The notes under the pieces were generated by a model. That model was given only the letters and a program-made list of their open reading frames with translations, was not told where the DNA came from and made no database searches. A stretch of 64,000 nucleotides of DNA. It comes from Monarcha castaneiventris obscurior. Its lineage: Eukaryota; Chordata; Aves; Passeriformes; Monarchidae. How positions within the stretch are numbered: position 1 is the first letter of the stretch; the number at the start of each line of letters is the position of its first letter. The position numbers and the translations under genes were made by a program. This document shows positions 1 to 12,690 of the stretch, piece by piece. The stretch lies in the NCBI GenBank assembly GCA_026261815.1, contig JAMPIT010000493.1:4853501-4917500 (forward strand), in the 5' to 3' direction.

Positions 1-3000
1 CTCTGGATAACTGCCAGAGCACCAGCTGCCCACCATGAACCCAGTCCCCAGCCCCAATTTCCCCAGGGATGGATTGGGATGGATTGTGCCTTTGGGTTTG
101 TGCTGGGCACACGAGGGGAGTGACTTGCCATGGCTCACTCCAGTGCCATTCCAGTGCAATGGGGACCAGTTTATCCCAGCAGATGACAAAGAGAAGTGGA
201 TCTATTGGCTTGGCACCCACTGGAGACCTTAGCAGGCCAGGCACTGGGATGTGGAGTGTATTTCAGAGCTCTAGGCACTTGGGGTGTGCACACTCCCTAA
301 CTTTTGCATTTTTGCTTAGGAGCACCCAAGCAGTTGCTGATGTTGAGCTGATGCTGACAGAGATCTTTTCTCCCAACTTGTCTTTCCTTCAAAGAACCAG
401 CAAAAGGTTTGGTGACATGACAGTACCCAAGTGCCATGGGATGTGGCCCTGTATAGCTAAGACCAAGCCCAAAAATGCCACTCGGGATCACCAAGCCCTG
501 AGATCAACGTGGTTACCTCCGTGATGCAGGGAGAGACCAAAACTGAGCTGTGGCATCAATGCAGTGTGGCAGAGCCAAGAGATGGGCTCTGTGGGATGAG
601 GAGGGTGGTCTGTGGGCATGGGGTGGCTGTCACCAGCACCAAAAGCCCCAGAACAGGCACCTGCATTTGGATCTCATGTGTGTTCCTTGTCTTGAGGTTT
701 GGTCCATGGTTTCTAACCAGGTTTGTCCCACAAAGACTGGGGCCATAGCCCTTGCAGGACACAACATTCAAAGCCCTGGCCAAAAAGATGTTTCCTGCAT
801 TCCAATCTCCCCTGTCCAGCTGGGTTGCTGCATCCCACCGGGCTCATGTTGCAGCCAGGCTCCTCTTGCCCTGGGCATGAGGAGGAAATGTGGCTGTCCC
901 CAGGTTCTCAGAGCTCAGCTTGCCCTGTGGCTGCTCTGCCCATCGGAGCTTCCACAGGGAAACCTCACGGTGCTCATTACACTCCACGACGAGAACAACA
1001 AGCTCCTTTCGGAGAGGGCACTTGTGAAAGCAGGGTGGAGACCAGGGCTGGCACACCCTGGAGAACACCCTTAAATACCCTCCCAAACAGAAACCCAGCC
1101 AGGCAGCAGGTTTCCCCGTCCCACTGCTGCCAACCAGCAAACACAGTCCCCTGTCCCTGCCCGTGGCACCAGGGCAGTCAGACACAGGGCAGGGCCTGCA
1201 GTGGATGGCAGCATGTGCCCATCAGGGAACCAGTGACCCTGGGGATGATTGTCCTGTAACACTGCAAGCCACAAACACCAAACCACCCTGTGCCTGTGTT
1301 AAACGGGGCTTCCCAGCAAAACCAGTCCCTTGGGTTTAGCTTGGACACGTGTTTCCTTGTTCCTGACGGTGTAGAGGGCGGTCTGTAGGGAGTGGAGAAA
1401 GGCCAATGGGCCATGCCAGTGGTCAAGCCATGGCATGGACACTCCATCCTTGAGCTGGACATCCTCAGCTCCTCAGCTGAAGGAGCAGTGCTCACATGAT
1501 GCTGATTCCCAGGCCCTGCCTTTATCCCCAGGCAGCTGCTGCAAGAGGAGCTGTATTGGCACTCATCAGCACTCAGGTGCTCTAGACCACAGTCTGGAGT
1601 TGGAAAAGAGCAGGAGAGGTTTGTGGGGATGACTGAGGTCATACAGTGGTGTTGGAGATGAGGGTTTGCAGGCACCATTGGAACATTCCTGCTCAGCTGC
1701 TGGGTACCACTGCTGGCCCATGGGGACATGGCTGCTTCCCCAGGCTGCTGGCAGCACCAGGGATGGCACGTGTGCTCAGCCTTGCCATGTGGGATTGACA
1801 TGGGAACTGAGAAAGGACATCGACCACAAGACATCAGGTAGGTCCCACAGGACACTAGATAGGTCCTACAGGCAGAGAGGACCAGGGGGAGGTATCTTTC
1901 TTGGGCTGGAGCATCTTGCCCTGCCTGGTGCTCCTCTCCCCTAGGCTTGCCCGGAGTTGGTGACAGCCACGGTGCCCACACCGGAGGCTGACTCTGGGGT
2001 CCAGGACCTGCCAGGCCAGCGTGGGCCATTTCACCCCACTTGCTTAACTATTTCCTGCCCATCCCAGGGCAGGATTCACTTCCTGGCCCAGCAGCTGAGT
2101 AACACATGGCTGCAGGAAGGTGCATGGCCAGGATGGAGGCAAGGGGCAAGGAATTGTTGCAGAGCAGCTCTGGCATGCCCTGGCTTTGCCGTGCCTTGCA
2201 TGGTGTCCCCTGGCAGTCCAGCACAGGGATGGATGTGGCACTGATATGGCCTGGGTTGGATGCAGCAACTCACAGGGGCCTTGCAACTGCTTTTGGGAGT
2301 CTCCATGGCTATTCCCAAAACCAAAGTGCCCCAAAAGGCAGAAGCATGTACACAGCTCAGCATGTCTTCCCAGTGACACACTTGCTGAGTGGGCCAGGAA
2401 AGTGGGAGAAGTTGAGGGCCAATTTATTTATATTCTGGCTTTAGATATTAACAGGGCAAATGCTTTTCTACATTTGCAATTCATAAATTCTCTACTTAAT
2501 ACCAATTCGTAAGTATTAGCAAAATATCAAGCAATGCCATGGATTCTGACACCAGTTTTCTCAGGGCTGGAGTGAGCTCCCTGGTACCCACTGTCCTGGT
2601 ACCCATCATCCCGGCTTGCTCCCAAGGAGGAGCACAGGGACACACCTGCAGATGGCACTGAGCATCCCAGGGGGTAGCCAGGGCAGAGAAAGGCGTGAGG
2701 CATCACCAGTGTCCTGGGCCCACTCAGGATTCATCCCACTGGGCACTGACAGTGCTGCTGGGAAAAAGTGTGCTTGGAGCACAGGCACCACCTGACCATC
2801 CCAGGTCATCACCCCCATCGTCCCCAGCTGCAGAACATCCCTGGTCCCCTACGACACCCAGGCTCTGGCACAGCCCTGAAACCAGCAGTGAGGATGGTCT
2901 CCTGGAAACACTGCTGCAGGGAAACTGAAACTGGGGAACTATTTTAGGAGGACTTGACTTGAGCCCAGTGATGGAGCTGGCTCTGTGCCACTCCACATGC

Positions 3001-3067
3001 TGGGGTGAGAACACTGAGCAGTCGGGAACAGCCCCAGCACCACAACATCCCCTGCATGAACAACGGG
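1..3067. other. Intergenic DNA, no gene recognised
   Basis: No reading frame here resembles a known protein. The longest open frame (1178-2029, minus) has no splice context or domain and looks like chance in GC-rich DNA. A short imperfect duplication (GGTAGGTCC... / GATAGGTCC...) lies near 1838-1873. An AT-richer patch is at about 2418-2530. No RNA gene or transposon was recognised. Confidence 0.6.
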
Positions 3068-3301
3068 TCAGCTCAGCAGGGATACCTGGGTCCCAGGGGT
3101 GATGGATCAGCTCAGCAGGGATACCTGGGTCCCAGGGGTGATGGATCAGCTCAGCAGGGATACCTGGGTCCCACGGGTGATGGATCAGCTCAGCAGGGAC
3201 ACCTGGGTCCCAGGGGTGATGGATCAGCTCAGCAGGGATACCTGGGTTCCAGGGGTGATGGATCAGCTCAGCAGGGACACCTGGGTCCCAGGGGTGGTGG
3301 C
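3068..3301. repeat. 39-bp minisatellite, six copies
   Basis: Six head-to-tail copies of a 39-bp unit begin at 3068, 3107, 3146, 3185, 3224 and 3263. Each starts TCAGCTCAGCAGGG and ends with a GGGGTGATGGA-like sequence. Copies differ by single bases (for example GATACC versus GACACC). Because 39 is a multiple of three, several frames stay open on both strands and give artificial 13-residue protein repeats. Confidence 0.93.
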
Positions 3302-4779
3302 AGGTGGAAACCTGCTGTGACAATACCAACAGTGGCTCCTCGGCAGTGCTGGTAGCTGTGACCATGCTGTGCCTGGGGCAAACACTTGTGTTCTGGACAC
3401 TTTGGTGGGAGAAAGCTGGGGGGAAAAGGCACTGAGGGGGCTGTGGGACCCTTGGCTGGTGTGGGGCCAGGCCAGTGACTGTCACTACACGTACTGTGGC
3501 ACTGGGGATCCCTGTTCACAGAGCCTGAGCTCCAGGGTGCCTCTGAGGGCTGTGGTGATCCCAGCTTTCATCATTATCTCTCACCTTCTTGGAGTGACAG
3601 AGACAACCTTCCTGCTGCTCCTGATCTCTGTCTAAGCTTTAACCTTTCAGTCTTTACTTTGACAACGACTAGATCTGTTGTGGGACACCAAGCTCTAACA
3701 CATCAGCACTCTACAAAGCCAGCAGAGCCACCCAGCCCAGAAAGTCCCCGTGGGACCAGGAGCAGCCATCACCAAAGGAGACACCTGGGTGAAGGCTGGG
3801 CCACCCAATCCCTGATGGAACTGCACTAGCTGGAGCAGCAAGTGCAGGGCTGCCAGGGTGGCATCCAGCCCAGACACCACCTAAACCCAGACAGTAAGCA
3901 AGCATGGATGGACTTCCCAAGGCTCCCATCTCCTCTCTGTTGAGGCTGCAGCCGCTGCTGCCTGGGCAGAGGTAGCAGCAGGCTCAGCACGACGCTGCTC
4001 CAGCCCAAGGACGTGCTCTGCCCTCGCAGGAGGCGCCAGCGACAGATCTGTCTGCCACAACATCCCTTTGTTCCCATCCATTATCTCTGCCCCAGGAAAC
4101 AGCAAAACTCGGCAGGCATGACCATGTCCAAGCAAAGCCTGAGACCCTCACCCATGCTCATCCCCCCAGGACACTGCCCTGGGCTCTCTGGCTGCGTTTT
4201 GGAAACGCACCCATGTCTGGGATGGCCGGGCTTCACATGCCCCCATCCTTGGAGTGCAGTGCCAGCAGCTGTGGGCAGTGCTGGTGACCAGTGTAGAGAA
4301 ACGTGCGGGAATTCCAGAATGCCAAAAGGCCTGAACAGGGCAGAAGGCGGATTCTGGAAGCAGGCCTCGTGCTGCCTTTTACGTCCGTGGTGATAAACCC
4401 ACAGCCTGGCCCTTCTCCACGGCCACAAACAAGCCCTGAGCGTGGCACTGTGGCTCGGCTGACCCAGGATGGCTGCGGGTCACAGCGCCAGAGTCAGACG
4501 GGGATGCTACCCCCAAACCCTTCCACATCCCTGGCACTGCACACCTCCCACACCAACATCCCTTACTTCAGCACCTCGACCCCACTAGTGTTTTGGAGCA
4601 GAGTTCCCAGGGCAGGGGGATCCCGTGGGGTCCCACGAGGCCAGGGAAGGCTGAGCAGCACGGCTGCCCACCTGGTGAGGGATGGGAAGCTGCACAGGGC
4701 ATCCATGACCCCATCGGAGCCGCTACCTCCGGAGGAGCAGGGAGCCCAGCCCTCGGCCCCGGCTCAATAACCGAGCTAA
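3302..4779. other. Intergenic DNA, nothing recognised
   Basis: Moderately GC-rich sequence with only short chance open frames. No exon-like segment with matching splice sites, no RNA gene and no repeat family was recognised. It leads directly into the CpG island that follows. Confidence 0.5.
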
Positions 4780-5165
4780 CGAGAGCCGCTGTCAACAAGT
4801 CCGCAGCTCCCCAGCCGGCGCGGGAAGGACGCCTGCTCCAGGGATCCGGGAGGAGAAACCTGTTTCACTGACCTTGCTCCATCACCGCCTTCCTGGCTGC
4901 GCCGTGGGCGTTCGGGGCTGCGGCGGGGGGCGAGCGGCTCGGCGGCCCCTCAGGGGCACGGCGAGGAGGAGGAGGAGGAGGAGGAGCGGGGCTGGGGCCG
5001 CATCGCCGGCGGGCCGGGGCGCGGGGGACGCGTCGGGCGGCAGGGAGGGAGGACGAGCCCCCGCTCCGTCGATGCCGAACCTCGGCGCGGCTCCTCGCCT
5101 GCCTGCGGAGCCTCGCTCCACCCCTCATCCGCTAATAAAGCCTCCGCCGCGCCGGTCCCTCCTTT
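4780..5165. promoter_or_regulatory. Orphan CpG island, possible promoter
   Basis: Dense CpG and very GC-rich sequence, with a (GAG)8 tract at 4963-4986. On the minus strand the tract reads as a leucine run in one frame, and a strong splice donor (AAG then GTCAGTG) lies at 4872-4871, so a minus-strand first exon could end at 4873. No downstream coding exon could be recognised on either strand, so the transcript it would serve is unknown. CpG islands of this kind usually mark vertebrate promoters. Confidence 0.5.
4963..4986. repeat. (GAG)8 trinucleotide tract
   Basis: Eight uninterrupted GAG units inside the orphan CpG island. They read as leucine codons on the minus strand in one frame. Confidence 0.9.
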
Positions 5166-8100
5166 GCCACTGACTCACGAGCTGACCCAGCCCAATCCCC
5201 GAACTGCCCCGCACTTCCATTTTCTGACCTACAAAGCCCGGCTCATCCCCGCCACTCTCCTGCTCCTTTACATAAGAGCGCCCGGCTCCAAACCAAACCC
5301 TGCGGCACTGGGACACTCTCAAGGGATGCCCGAGGGGCGACAGGGGGTGCTCGATGGCTGGGTGTGGGTTCGGTCACCCGTGCCCAGGGAAGTGGACCCC
5401 GGCCGTGGTTTCGTGGGTGCTGCACAGCCCTCGAGGGCACTCGCTGACACCCATAGACAGCATCTCCCCAGGGGCTTTGCTCGCGTTTCAGGGGGCGGGG
5501 AGGGAAGGTGAGCAGCAGGTGCTGTTCTTGGCATGGCGTCCTGCCTGCTTTAGTGCCAGGGAATGCCTTCACCCGGCTGTCCTGGTGCTTTGGCACCCCT
5601 CCAGTACCCCGAAACCCAGCCAGTCGGGTTTGAAAAGCAGGCCAGGGATGGCTGGGGAGGTGGAGGCTTTATGGGCACCTGTCAGACTGTGATGGGATGT
5701 GCTGGACTCATCTCCACTGGTGGTCAGGGAGCAGCTCTGGCCACATCCTGCCCCTTCTCCTCTCACCTGGGAAAAGCATAAAAACATCTTTTTTCTTTTT
5801 TTCCCAGTTGCTTTCACAGACGATGGCAAGTGCTGCTCTGAGTGAAGCAGGACAGTGCCCCAAAAGGTCCTGAGGTGGAGGATGAGCATCCTTGGGTCAC
5901 AGTGGAGATCAGGTGACAGCAGCTGCCAGCATCTCTGCAGGAAGGCTACAGGGCAGAGGGGCCCCCAGGGTACTCAGACGACTCAGGGGTCCCCAGGGAG
6001 TGAGACCCCGGAGCTCTGTGTCCCAGGACTGGATGCAGTGCCAGGCCAGGATGGGTTGGGAGAGGAGCTGGCTCAGCCGTGGCCCAGTGCTGCCTGATGT
6101 AAGAGGTTATACAATCCAGTGCAGGCAGGGTGCTGGGAGCAGCACCGGCGTGTCTGTGACCAGAGCCCTGCTCCGGCTCCAGGGTAACACCTACAGGAAT
6201 GGGGACAGCCCTGCCCTGTGCTGGGCATCCCTCACGAAGACCTGGGGTGGCAGTGAGGGCTCCCTGACCCTCCCCAGGAGGCATTTTGGAGGTGCCAAGA
6301 TAGGCTCCCTGGTGCCAGCGGAGCAGCATGGCTCCTCCCTGCTGGCACCAGGTGAGAGATCAGCCCCCGGTATTCGAGGCAGGCAGCTGAAGGTGTTACT
6401 CACCTGGCCCGGGGCTGCTTGGCTCCGCAGGGCAGAGATGCCACGTGCTCAAACCGCCTTTCCCAAGGGAGGATCAGCCAGTGCCTCCTGGGTGGCTTTC
6501 CATGCCAGGGGGGATGAGCAGGTCCCCAGCCCTCCCCAGGCATCCCACAGACACCAGGGCCTGAGGGAGGTGACATGGAATGGGTGTCTTCTTCTGTGAA
6601 GGGGACCACAAGCTCGCTTTCTCACCACCCCAGGGACAGGTGATGCCAAGGACTGTGCCAGCCCTGACAGCAGGATAAAGCTGTGAAGGGACTGAAGGTA
6701 AAAGAATTACCTTTTTACACCGTTTCTTCCCAAAATTATTATGTATGTAAAGAAGGGGTGGGATCTGGCAGCTCTAACTCTCTCCTCAGATGTCCTCCCC
6801 ACCCTGGATCCCCACCAGCCCTGCAACCAGCAGAGCCTTCCCGAGGGACTGAGGGCAATCTGGCCTCCACCTCCATGGGACAGGGAATGGGCACTGGAAC
6901 CCAATCATGATATCTCTGTGGACTTGTCTTCTGGAGAGGTAATTTTGTTGACCACAAGACTTTTTAGGAAAGGGAGACCTACTGCTAGGGAAAAGCAGAG
7001 ATTATGGGGATATTTTTCTATGTCTGACAGCAGGTTTTCTCCCACTCTGGAGCAGATGAAGTGCATTCCTAGGTGACAAGTTGTCCCATGGGATTGGGAA
7101 AAGCCATCAATCCATGTGCAGGCTGAACATGAGATTTTTCATGAGCTTCAAGAAGGCTGGTTTCACCCCTTTTTCCAACAAAACATGAGTCTTAGTCACC
7201 TCTCTTCCAGCAAATTTCCCGGTTTTCTGAGGGCATCACTTTTGCCACGTGCCAGAAGGAAATACCCTTCTTGGAAGCGGGCTCAGGTTGGGCAGAAGGG
7301 CTATTCCCAGAACTGCCTCTAGCCTTTCTCAGTAAATTCTGCTATCAGCTCCCTGTCTGGCTCCAGCTGGCTGCGGCCCAGCCGGGGACGTGGCCACAAG
7401 ATGCCTTCTGTGTTTTCCAGCAGACCCAGCTGCCCCTGGGCTCCCTGGGCTGGCAGGTGCCAGGGTGGTGCTGGTGGCACCTCGTGAGCCCTCTGTGTGT
7501 TTCGGAAGAACCCTCTGGGCTGTGCCAAGGGCCCCATGACGCTCATGGTGCCACTGTAGGCGCTGCAGGAGGCCAGTCTTATCTCACCTTGTGCCCAGCT
7601 TGGCTCATTGTTGATTGTTCTCTTCCCAGTCAGGAAGAAAGGTAAAAACAAACCCTACGTTTTCTGCAGAACTGCTCTCCAAGTCTCCATTCATGATGTG
7701 TCACTGGCCAGGCGTGACACTCCTGGGCCAGCAAGGACCCTCTGGAGGCACGTGGCCATCCAATGGACCAGAAGAGCCCTTGCAGGATGAAGCAATGGCT
7801 TTAGGGCTGAGCTCTTGTTCATTTTGCACCCAGCCTCATCCCTGGAGTCCCTCTCTCCCTGTGCCCTCCAGCCCAGCAGCTCCCGGAACCAGAGGATGGA
7901 AAACCCTGGAAATCTGTTGAGGATGCAGAGGATGGCTCAGAGGCCCTCTGGTCCCCTGGGCTGGCAGGGCAGCCAGCTCTACCTGCCACGACAGCTTCTA
8001 CACCCACAGTTTATCCCTAACCTGGTTTCTACCCTAAGCCATTTTTTTCATGGGCCTCCTCCCTCTTTTGCTGTGCCCCACTTTGCCCTCCCGCCGGTGA

Positions 8101-11100
8101 GGTCCAGCTGCCACTGACCCCGATCCCAGCAGGACCTTGCTGAAGTCGGTAATAAAACGCACTGGTGAGGTGAGGTTGCTTGGGTCAGGGTGGCTCCTGC
8201 TTCCCCAGGCTGGGATTAAGGAGCAGCACATTGGATTTACCTGCAATGCCTTATGGTGGGAGGGGAATAGCAGGAGGAACGGGGCCAGGGAGACTTTTCT
8301 TTTGTGGGAAAACAAGTTGGAGGATTAACAGCTTTCCTGGTGTTTGTGTTTTCTTAGTGGGCTGCAAAAACGCCGTTTTTAAGGCACTGGGGATGGAAGG
8401 CAGCTTCTTCACCCAGTGCTGCTGGCAGGGCTAGGTTTGAAGCCATGTGCCAGCCAGAGCTGACCCACAACCTCCTCAGGGCTCCTCCAGATATTCCCTT
8501 GGTTGACTGGGATCCAGAGCACCACTTACTTCTCCAAAGGTATCATTAGAAGAATCATGTTTTTCCAAGCTAACTGGTTGTATGGGTCTGGCTGTGCTGA
8601 TGAAATAGTTGCCAGGCAGCATGTGAGTTATCCCTCTGGATGGCAGGGAGCATTGGGCACTCACCTGGAAGAAGAAACAAAAACTGCCCTCGGTGAGTGC
8701 CCAGTTCAGCAGGGCTCTGGTGGGCTGCCTGTGCCCATTGGGAAGGATGTAATGGGCAAAGTGGACACACTGGGTGCTGGTTGGATGCATCCCTAAGCCT
8801 GGCAGGAAGATGGAGCTGAGACAGACACTCTCCCCATCCCCTGAGCTCAGCTATCGTCTCTCTGCAGCAGCCGAAAGTGGGAAAATAGGTTACAGACAGG
8901 CGAGACCGGCGAGGTGGGGATGCATTCTTGGAGTCCAGCTGGATTTGGGCAGCCCTTTGGCTCCCAACCAACTTTCCAGCCCGAATGAGTGACACAGCAC
9001 ACTGGATTCCCAGGCCGGCCGGGCGGCTCGCTCCCTTCCAGCACTGCCTCCCGGGCACGGCCAGTTACATCATGGCCCTGGCTGCCCTCGCCTACCCTGC
9101 GGCTGGAGCAGCGTGGGATCGGGCACTGCCCGGGGACCGTGGCACCTAATTGCTGTTTGCATCCAGGGTGGCACCAACCTGCCTTGCCAGGGAAAAGCAT
9201 GGACACATGCCCAGAGGAGGGCACTGCCCATCTCAGGTGCAGGGGCTGCATGGTGCAATCTCTCCTCTTGCCAATTAAAGCTGTACTTGGGCTCCTTGAT
9301 GAGCAGGGAGCTTTCTGTCTTGCAGGAATTCCTGGTTTCCATGAATTCAAGGTATCCTGATACCACAAAGAACAGGAACAGAGTAAAGACACAGGTACTG
9401 GTCGGTGCCCACCTTAGCTCTGGTTTCTTAAAATGGGCAAACACAACAGCCCCAGCAGAGCCTGTTCAAAAACTCCTGGGGAAGAAAGGAAGAGGCACTC
9501 GGCCTTGAGCCCCGCATTCCCTCCCAGGCCCTTTCCCTTCTGGCATGTGAAGCCAGCAGTGGAAGCAGTGGAAGCTGCTGTTCCCCATGCTGTTCCCCAA
9601 AAGCAGCTGTGGGTAGTGACACTCAGCCACCCTGGCAAACCGTCCTTGCTCGGTCACAGATCAGCCCAAGGTGGCAAGTGCCAGCTAATGCCATCCTGGG
9701 GTCCACATCCTCCTTCCGCACACTGAGGAGGTTGGAAATGTCCCTCTTTCCTCGAGAGGGCAGAGGATGGAGCCTGGAGTTACACTGCCTGCACCGAGTG
9801 GTAAAAATTTTGTGTGGGCGTCTGATAGGGAGCTGCCGGCCTGGGTGCCTGCCTGCAGGGACATGTGTGTGGCCAGCCCCAGTAGCTCTGGTTGGGGACC
9901 AGGAGGGCACCTGGGAGCTGGGAGGGCTGGGGTTGGGTAGTGCCATGTTTACAAGGAGAAACATATTTAATTTTTGAGGACTGGAAGCGTAGAGTTGTGT
10001 CCAGGAGCATCGTTCCAACTGCTGGCTGCTGACTGGCACTGGAACCATGGCTGGTTCCCTCCTCAGGGCTGATCCTTGCCAGGACAGGATGCCACAGAAC
10101 TTCAGGGTTACAGAAGAGCTGCCAGGCTGGCAGAAGAGAGGACTCGGCCATCCCTTGGTGGCACTGTTGGTGGCAGCCTCAGCATTTTGGCAGTAGAGAG
10201 GGATGGAGCCCACAGCATCTCCACTGTGCACCTGCATTGGGTAACACCTGGCCAGGCGGTGACGCCAGGGACACAGGGGTGGGGGCAAGCAGTTTCGGTC
10301 GGGGCAAGAGCAGAGGCATCCAAACCAGTGATTACCTTGGCCCTGAGCTGCTAAGTGGAGGAAGTCTGTGATTAGTTGACACCTCCAGCCAGGCTTTGGA
10401 AATTAAGCTGGGCTGGAGCAGGGGTGGATGACAACTGCTTTATTCACTGCTGATATATAAAACTGAAAACACAGCCTAGGCATGGTATCAGGATATGCTG
10501 GTGGTGGATATGCAGTGAATGCCCAGGGGCTTTGGGGTGCTCAAGGGGAAAGGTGGCTTTTGGTGCTGTGGATTTGAGCCCTAGGCTGGGATGTCCAAGG
10601 GCTCAGGGCAGGGCTTTGTGCTGGGTTTGGTTTTCATGTGTTTTGAAAAAACCTCTGTTCACGAGCCACTGCTGTGAGTCTCATGCAGCCTTGGGAAGTA
10701 AAGAAATTACATGGGGTGCTTATCCCTGAGCTGTGGGATTCTTGTGTTTGCAGGTGGCTACTAGAAAGGGAAGAGGAGAGGTGGTTGTGTTTGGATCCAT
10801 GGCATAGCTGATAGCAGGCATGTGTTTGACTCCATGCAGGGAAGAATCTCCCACTCTGTCAGGCAGTCCCACGGGTCTGTCCCCACCCTGCAAGTGGGGG
10901 GATATTCGTGGTCTATCCCTGCAGCACAGCAGCACTCTGGCCTAGCTGGGACCTGGAGGACCATTGTCCCAATCCCAGAGCCAGGAGGGTTCAGGCTCTG
11001 CAGTGCCATGTAGCCCCTACATCTTTCAGGAGTGAGGAGTTAGGTTGATGTCTCCACACCTGGCTGCTGCTGGCAGGTAAATCCCAGCGGTTCTCACCCC

Positions 11101-12640
11101 GAGGCGAATATCACTGAGGTTTAGCAGAGCAATTCCCCACCTACAACCCCTCCAGCACTCATCTTGGGGTCAAATGGATGAGAAAAATACAGCAGTAATG
11201 AAAAGGATGGTGTGAATGACACTGAGGGTGTCCTTTGTGGAGTTTTGCCATTCAGCACTTCCATGCGGAGGTGCCGGGGCAGCACAGGGCAGCGCTGGAC
11301 CAACACGGAGCCTGGATAAGACCAGGCTTCTGTCCACAATGCCTCCCCCGCAGCCAGTGCACGACCCAGGGCTCTGCCCGCCCCGTCTCGCCGTCGTCCG
11401 GTCTGTGCCATGCAAACAGATCGGCCAGATTAGCCAGCACCGGGATCCAGCTTTTTCCCGGAGCTGCTGAGCACGTGCAGGAAGTTTTCTGTGGCCCAAA
11501 GCGGCCATTTGGGCCCTGCAAACAGTGAGACATCCTGGGGAGGGTATTTATTTAAGGTTAAAAGCATGACCTTGCCAAGGGAGGATGTGGACTAAAAAAC
11601 AGTCCTTGATAGGTCTGGCATCTCACCCCCCCCCCGCCAGCACCACTGGAGCTCTCAGAGAGACTGTGGCTGCACCCAAGGTCTTGATCCCTAAGAGGGG
11701 ACTTTGCAACCCATGGGATGGGGGTCAGTGTCTATGTCCCCCCAGGATCCAAAGTTTTGGTCCCTGGAAGGCGACTTTGCATCCCCTGGGTGAGGGCTTG
11801 GTAGCTGTGCCAGCTCTGGTGTCCACTGAGAGCTTGCCCTGACACACAGACCAGGCTGGGTCTCACGTTTGGAAGCCCAGCAGCTCAGGGCTAAGCATCC
11901 CTTGGGAGCCTCAATTTCCTGCACTTTTGGCCAAACGACAGTCCGAGCAGCCGCTGCACGGAGCTGTGACTCCCTCTGGTGCCTGCCCGGTGGCTCCCGA
12001 GCTCGTCCTTCGCCCTTTCCTCATTCCACAGCCCCGGGGAGGGAGGGTTTGGGGTGCCCCAGCTGGCCTTGGGGCAGCCCCGGGGTGGGTGACTGAGTGG
12101 GGACCGGAGCTAATGTCCCACCTTGGCAGCAGCTGTGGGAGCTGCTCGGCTGCGGAGCTCGGGATATGCCGAACACCCGTGTGCCAGGGCCGGAATTTGG
12201 GGGGAGGGAGCTGTTTTCGGGGGGATGGAGGCAGAGCTTTGCCTGCAGATGGAGCTCCTCGCTCGGCCGCTCAGGCCGCTCCCTGGGCTCAGGGAAAGCG
12301 GAGGAGTGAGGGGATGAATCCGGAGAATTTCTCCTTCTTGAAGACCCCGCAGCTCTGCCAGACCCCAAAAGACAAAGAGAGGCAGTGCATAAGGTCTCCC
12401 TGCTGGGCAGGGGATGGTGGTAATTAATCCCCCATTAAGTTAATTACCCAAAAGCGCTTGGTCTGAAAGAGGTGGGGGGAAGTGGCGCCCAAAACCAGGT
12501 ATTATAAAAGTGAATATCTGCAGACTCAGCCATGTCAGGGGAAGGGGAGGTGGTGGTTTTGGGAGTGTCTGGCTGAGGCAACCAGGGGATCTGGTGGTGT
12601 CCTACTGCCAGCCGCTGCAGCCTGAGCCTTCCTCCCCCAG
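5166..12640. other. Intergenic DNA, nothing recognised
   Basis: About 7.5 kb with no convincing exon. Open frames are short, overlap on both strands and match no family I know. USH1G, which neighbours FADS6 in mammals, would show long ankyrin-repeat frames, and none is present. Small AT-rich patches (for example 9950-9980, 10438-10470, 12418-12450) could be regulatory but carry no decisive signature. Confidence 0.5.
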
Positions 12641-12690
12641 GGAGGAGGAGGAGGAGGAGGAGGAGGAGGAGGAGGAGGAGGAGGAGGAGG
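12641..12690. repeat. (GGA)n microsatellite
   Basis: A 50-bp uninterrupted GGA tract, nearly 17 units, with all purines on the plus strand. It produces a poly-glutamate or poly-leucine artefact in short open frames. Confidence 0.95.

Noticed and set aside
1178..2029. 283-codon minus-strand open frame
   Set aside because: No recognisable motif and irregular composition, with many equally long overlapping frames; probably chance.
2724..3485. Minus-strand repeat protein (IPAELIHHPWDPG units)
   Set aside because: Produced by the 39-bp minisatellite, whose period is a multiple of three; flanking parts of the frame show no protein character.
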